Shown: in pieces, positions 60,541-64,000 of the stretch | Layout: each line of letters starts with the position of its first letter | Position numbering within the stretch: the stretch's first letter is position 1 | Origin: Isoetes taiwanensis | Taxonomy: Eukaryota; Streptophyta; Lycopodiopsida; Isoetales; Isoetaceae | Direction of reading: 5' to 3' | Assembly: GCA_021234155.1 (NCBI GenBank) | Contig: JAJEKV010000471.1 | Coordinates: 120,093 to 184,092 of the forward strand | DNA: 64,000 nucleotides | Notes under the pieces: model-generated | What the model was told of the DNA's origin: nothing | Database searches by the model: none | Seen by the model: only the letters and a program-made list of their open reading frames with translations | Made by a program: the position numbers and the translations under genes

Positions 60541-60710
60541 ATATACAATTGTACAAATAAGGCCAAAGATACTTATTATCATAAGGTTTTTCCTCTAAAT
60601 TCCTTCTGGTGGGGTCGGGCGGGGTTTTTAACTGGCAAGAATACGCTTGTCGCTTCTTTTTTGTTTGGGTCCCATAGGCCAATTGGTCTCCTCGCGGGAC
60701 GCCAAAAATC

Positions 60711-60759
60711 TATTCTATTCTATTCTATTCTATTCTATTCTATTCTATTCTATTCTATT
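60711..60759. repeat. TATTC pentanucleotide microsatellite
   Basis: About ten uninterrupted units of 'tattc'. The overlapping 116-codon frame is an artefact in this part. Confidence 0.95.
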
Positions 60760-61099
60760 ATCTCAAAGAAGTGTAATTCTTTGTGGAATGTCAACATGAA
60801 AATCTGTTTCAACTATTTTAACATTTTATCATTGAATTTGATATAGCAAACATGTGAGTTTTAAATCATAACTATTTCCCGAGTGCAATAGCACATTTAA
60901 ACGCTGCCCTCGATCCATTGAATCATTTGTAGACATGCACTCTATGCTATAGTGCTACTATTTTCTTTGCTTTCTCGATCACCACTATTTTTTTTGCTTG
61001 CCCAAACAAGGAAGCACCGGTGGTAATTGTAACTATTTCGGGCCTGTAATTGTAACTATTCCGCTATTGAAGCAACAGTGATTTCAACAACACTCCAAC
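60760..61099. other. Unassigned sequence left of the LINE
   Basis: 'gtaattgtaactatt' occurs twice (about 61023 and 61046). No endonuclease N-terminus is readable here, which suggests the LINE is truncated at its 5' side. Confidence 0.4.
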
Positions 61100-61109
61100 T
61101 TGGGACATG

Positions 61110-61400
61110 AAAATTGGCAGGATTTAAATATGTCTAATGGATGAGAGAACTCAATGGGATCTCTTGCTTGACATGCACTACTTACAAAGATATTCCATCC
61201 TCCACATCGCCTTACACTTGGTCAAACAAACAAGATGGGAATAATAGGGTTCATACTGCACTGGATGCATTCTATATCAATAATATTCATCAAGAATTTT
61301 GGGACAACCGCTTTGTTCACAAAGTGATGAGTGTACCTCATTTCTGACCATCAACCACAACTTCTAATCACCAAACATATGCTATCTATAAAGAGACATG
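61110..61400 (+). pseudogene. LINE: C-terminal part of APE-type endonuclease
   Basis: A frame of 68 codons (61141-61347) reads YTWSNKQDGNNRVHTALDAFYI, matching the TWSN...LDRF region of APE endonucleases. A DLNM-type word near 61119 corresponds to the GDFNM block upstream. The N-terminal catalytic parts are not found. Confidence 0.7.
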
Positions 61401-62029
61401 GAAACACCCCTTCAAGCTAAACTGCCTTTCTTGACTCGGAGGCATTCTCAGAAGGAATTTATACCTTCTACAATTCTCTTCCCGTGAGTTAGATCTATTA
61501 AACTCAATGAGGGCCTTTTATTCAAATCTTAAAGAATCCAAGTCCTAGATTAAGAACCGGTCTAAACACCTTCATGACAAGTAAGCTTGGCTGAAAAAGA
61601 GCTTATCTACAAGAAATGAAAGAAGTTAGATTAAAACTTCAAGATGATCCTCAAACATTGACCTGCATTGGCAAGAGGAGAATCTCGAAATGACCATTAA
61701 GACCATTGAAGAACTAGAAGCCAAAGGTTCTTTCAATTAGATGTGTTTAAATACTTCTCCAAAATGGATCATGGGAACTCAAAATTTTTTTGCTGTGGGT
61801 GGCTAAATCTAGGCTTCTAAAAGTCAACTTTTCTCCATAGAGATGACAATGATATTTTTTGATGACCAAAAGAGATATCTAACTATTTTTGCTCCAAATA
61901 TGCCAATATCTTTTCCCAACCTATTGATACCCCTTTTCAAACCAAGGAAGCCAATTCATTTTCAGATATGATTAATAATAATGGTCTCCATGCTGACTGT
62001 TATGTCTCATGCCCTAGAGGCTACCCTCC
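61401..62029 (+). pseudogene. LINE: linker between endonuclease and RT
   Basis: Corresponds in position to the helical linker of L1-type ORF2. Fragments such as HLHDK and ELEAKGSFN are readable, with many stops. Confidence 0.5.
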
Positions 62030-62800
62030 ATAGAGGAAATTTTTTCAACTCTCAAAAGTCTAGCCAAAGGGAAAAGCCCTGGCCCAGATGGCTTACCACC
62101 TGAATTTTATATCAAATTCTCGGGACATAATCAAAATGACTTCATGTTCATGATTAAAGGTTTCTCGAATTCAAATTACCCGCACCGCCTCTCTCTCGGG
62201 TCTCATTACTTTTGATCCCAAAGGTTGACAATCCTCAATCCTTTTCTCTCGATTGAGACCTATATTCTTTTGACAAACTCTACATATAAAGTTTGTGCAA
62301 AATTATTGCAAACAGGTTAAAACTCACCTTCAAGAAGTCATTAGCTCTAATCAATCTACATTCCTCCCAAATAGATTTATTCCCGGACAATTACATTGTT
62401 GCCATGGAGGGTCTCAGACCGAACAAACCGACAAATCAAGATCAGATCCTTTAAAGCTAGATTTTTCAAAGGCTTTTAATACAGCTTCTCAGATGGAATT
62501 TTCTAAAATTTTCTTGAGAAGCTTGGATTCAGCCAAAAGATCATCAAGTTAATTTGGGGCTTAACTTCTAGATCCCCCCAATCTTATAAATGGATCCCCC
62601 GACATTTCTTCCTCGCTAGAGGTGTCGCGACAAGGTGCCCCTTTAGCCCTTATTTTATTTCTAGTCATAACGAATGCTAACAAGAGTTGTCAATTATCTC
62701 CAATCTAGTGGGACACATTATTATCTAAATTTACCCGACAACACCACAAATCTTTTCAACTCTACAATATGTATGACTCTTTTTCAGCTTCCTCAAAAAT
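62030..62800 (+). pseudogene. LINE: reverse transcriptase
   Basis: RT blocks appear in order: KGKSPGPDGLPPEFYIKF at 62066-62119, a YKVCAK/ANRLK block near 62285-62325, EVISSNQSTFLPNRFIPG (62331-62384), LDFSKAFNTAS (62460-62490), KLGFSQKIIKLIWGL near 62520-62565 and FLARG with a GCPLSP-like remnant near 62608-62650. The YxDD block is probably the distorted stretch at about 62767-62785. Copies the element's RNA into DNA at the nick. Confidence 0.8.
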
Positions 62801-64000
62801 GATTTGAACATTATTCACACCTTCTGCACTCATTCATAATTTTACCTCCCGCCTCCGCATCCACTTGAACAAATAAATGTACTCATCATTGGGGATTTTG
62901 CAGATAACATTGCGTATTAAATGCATGATCGCTATCAGACAATCAACTTGGCATGCTTCTTTCTTCTCAATCCTAGTCTCCAAATGTCTTTGAATCCCAT
63001 TGTAGAAAGGATTAGAAAGAAACTGCATTATGGCAATTGTCTTTCATTGGGAGAACTATAATTGCAAACTCCTCACATTGGGTTCTCCCAATATTTACTA
63101 TCATCTCACCCTAGCTCCCAAAATGCATTTAATGCCAGATTGAGAGAATGGTGAGGAACTTCATATGGGCAATCATCATATGGTTAACTGGACTTCACTC
63201 AATGCAAAATTCAAGGTGGTCCGGGATGCAAATCTTATTTTGCAAAAGCGCTATGCTTTAGCAGTAAATACATTTGAAGTCTTTTATTCTTGAACAATAA
63301 TCCAGCTAATTTTTACTAATTATTATTTTCTCAGAATATCCAAAGAAAACATGCTTCCATCACTATACTTGCCACACATTCAAATTTTTACAACATAACC
63401 CGCCTCTATTCTCTTATGAGAAACGCGATTATGACTTTCATCATTCCGCCTAGAGAAAAGCCATATCAACACAAGTATTTTCTCGAATTTAATTTCTCAA
63501 GAGATAGCTCTACTCCTCTTAGCTATCGACATAAAAGCACAAGAAATGGAAAGATTTTAATATTCCTACTTTGGTGATCTCGGATCAAGACGATGGATTT
63601 CCTGACACTTGAAGTACAAGATCAGAGGTAGTTCCTTTTCCTCGACGTAACACTTCTTAGATATATAATGCACAAGGTCCGCACAGCTAATCCTTTGGCT
63701 AATCCCATTATTATTGATTGGACTCTTTTCTTGACAAACCAAATTAGGTAAGTCACACAGCTCAAAAGCAAAATTGTATTGCTTTTCGATGACACCGGCA
63801 CTGTGCTCTTCAAAACATTTGGTAATTTTATCTTCAAATTTCATATACTTTGTTTGGCTTGTTGCAAACAAAAGTGTGGTTTATCTAATTGGAATGATCT
63901 CTTGTACTCAAACCAAATCACTCATCCTATTGATCAAACCGGCCTCTCGGTCGTGGTAATGTGGAAATATTGAGCACATCTTTTGGGTGTGTCAAGCTTA
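62801..64000 (+). pseudogene. LINE: thumb and zf-RVT tail, partial
   Basis: 63050-63250 contains LSFIGRTIIAN and, later, FIWAI and N-W-type words typical of the region after LINE RT. At about 63961-63999 the frame EHIFWVCQA matches the end of a zf-RVT motif, where His and Cys bind zinc. Minus-strand frames over 63566-63871 are shadows. Confidence 0.65.

Larger units (their letters stand above)
61100..64000 (+). mobile_element. 5'-truncated LINE (L1-like), running off the right end
   Basis: The order endonuclease end, reverse transcriptase, thumb region and zf-RVT tail is readable on the plus strand in many frames. The 5' untranslated region, ORF1 and the start of the endonuclease are missing. 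The element is cut by the window at position 64000. The plant L1-like clade is likely from the domain order. Confidence 0.8.

Overview
The window looks like nuclear DNA of a land plant. My best guess is a fern, and that part is inference. The evidence is a PLS-class pentatricopeptide-repeat gene with near-identical repeat blocks (48.8-51.7 kb), three chromodomain-type Ty3/gypsy internal regions sharing four LTRs (21.4-37.3 kb), a LINE running off the right end (61.1-64.0 kb), copia-like LTR fragments, a MITE and many tandem repeats. There are no operons, prophage, CRISPR arrays or other prokaryotic features. The only host gene I can name by family is the PPR gene. Almost everything else is transposon-derived or unassigned repeat DNA.

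Layout. 0-3.4 kb: two minus-strand coding-like fragments, a 37-bp tandem repeat and a dispersed repeat present twice. 3.4-15.2 kb: a left module plus a tandem array of about 1.25-kb units, the whole block present twice about 7.3 kb apart. One unit of the second array carries a ~259-bp MITE with clear terminal inverted repeats. 15.2-21.4 kb: mostly unassigned, with a nested AT-rich duplication at 17.9-19.2 kb. 21.4-37.3 kb: LTR, internal, LTR, internal, LTR, truncated internal, LTR. 37.3-41 kb: unassigned DNA, an LTR end with an intact initiator-Met primer-binding site, and a fold-back element. 41.1-45.6 kb: a T-poor (on +) repeat family with a long GA microsatellite. 45.6-48.4 kb: a possible C48-protease remnant, a tRNA-like B box and a degenerate short repeat. 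48.8-51.7 kb: the PPR gene. 52-61 kb: copia-like LTR ends, minisatellites and two related fragments of a reverse-transcriptase-tail type. 61.1-64 kb: a 5'-truncated LINE.

Reading frames in the repeats are broken by many short indels. Comparing copies shows that the differences cluster at CAG/CTG words, in otherwise conserved protein-coding stretches and even inside the primer-binding sites. The PPR gene keeps its CAG/CTG words. The simplest reading is systematic base-calling error at CHG-methylated cytosines in transposon DNA, so 'pseudogene' calls here must be read with caution. I found no clearly new biological system. The most informative signals are the LTR-sharing retroelement array, the CHG-like error signature and the MITE caught in one unit of a tandem array.
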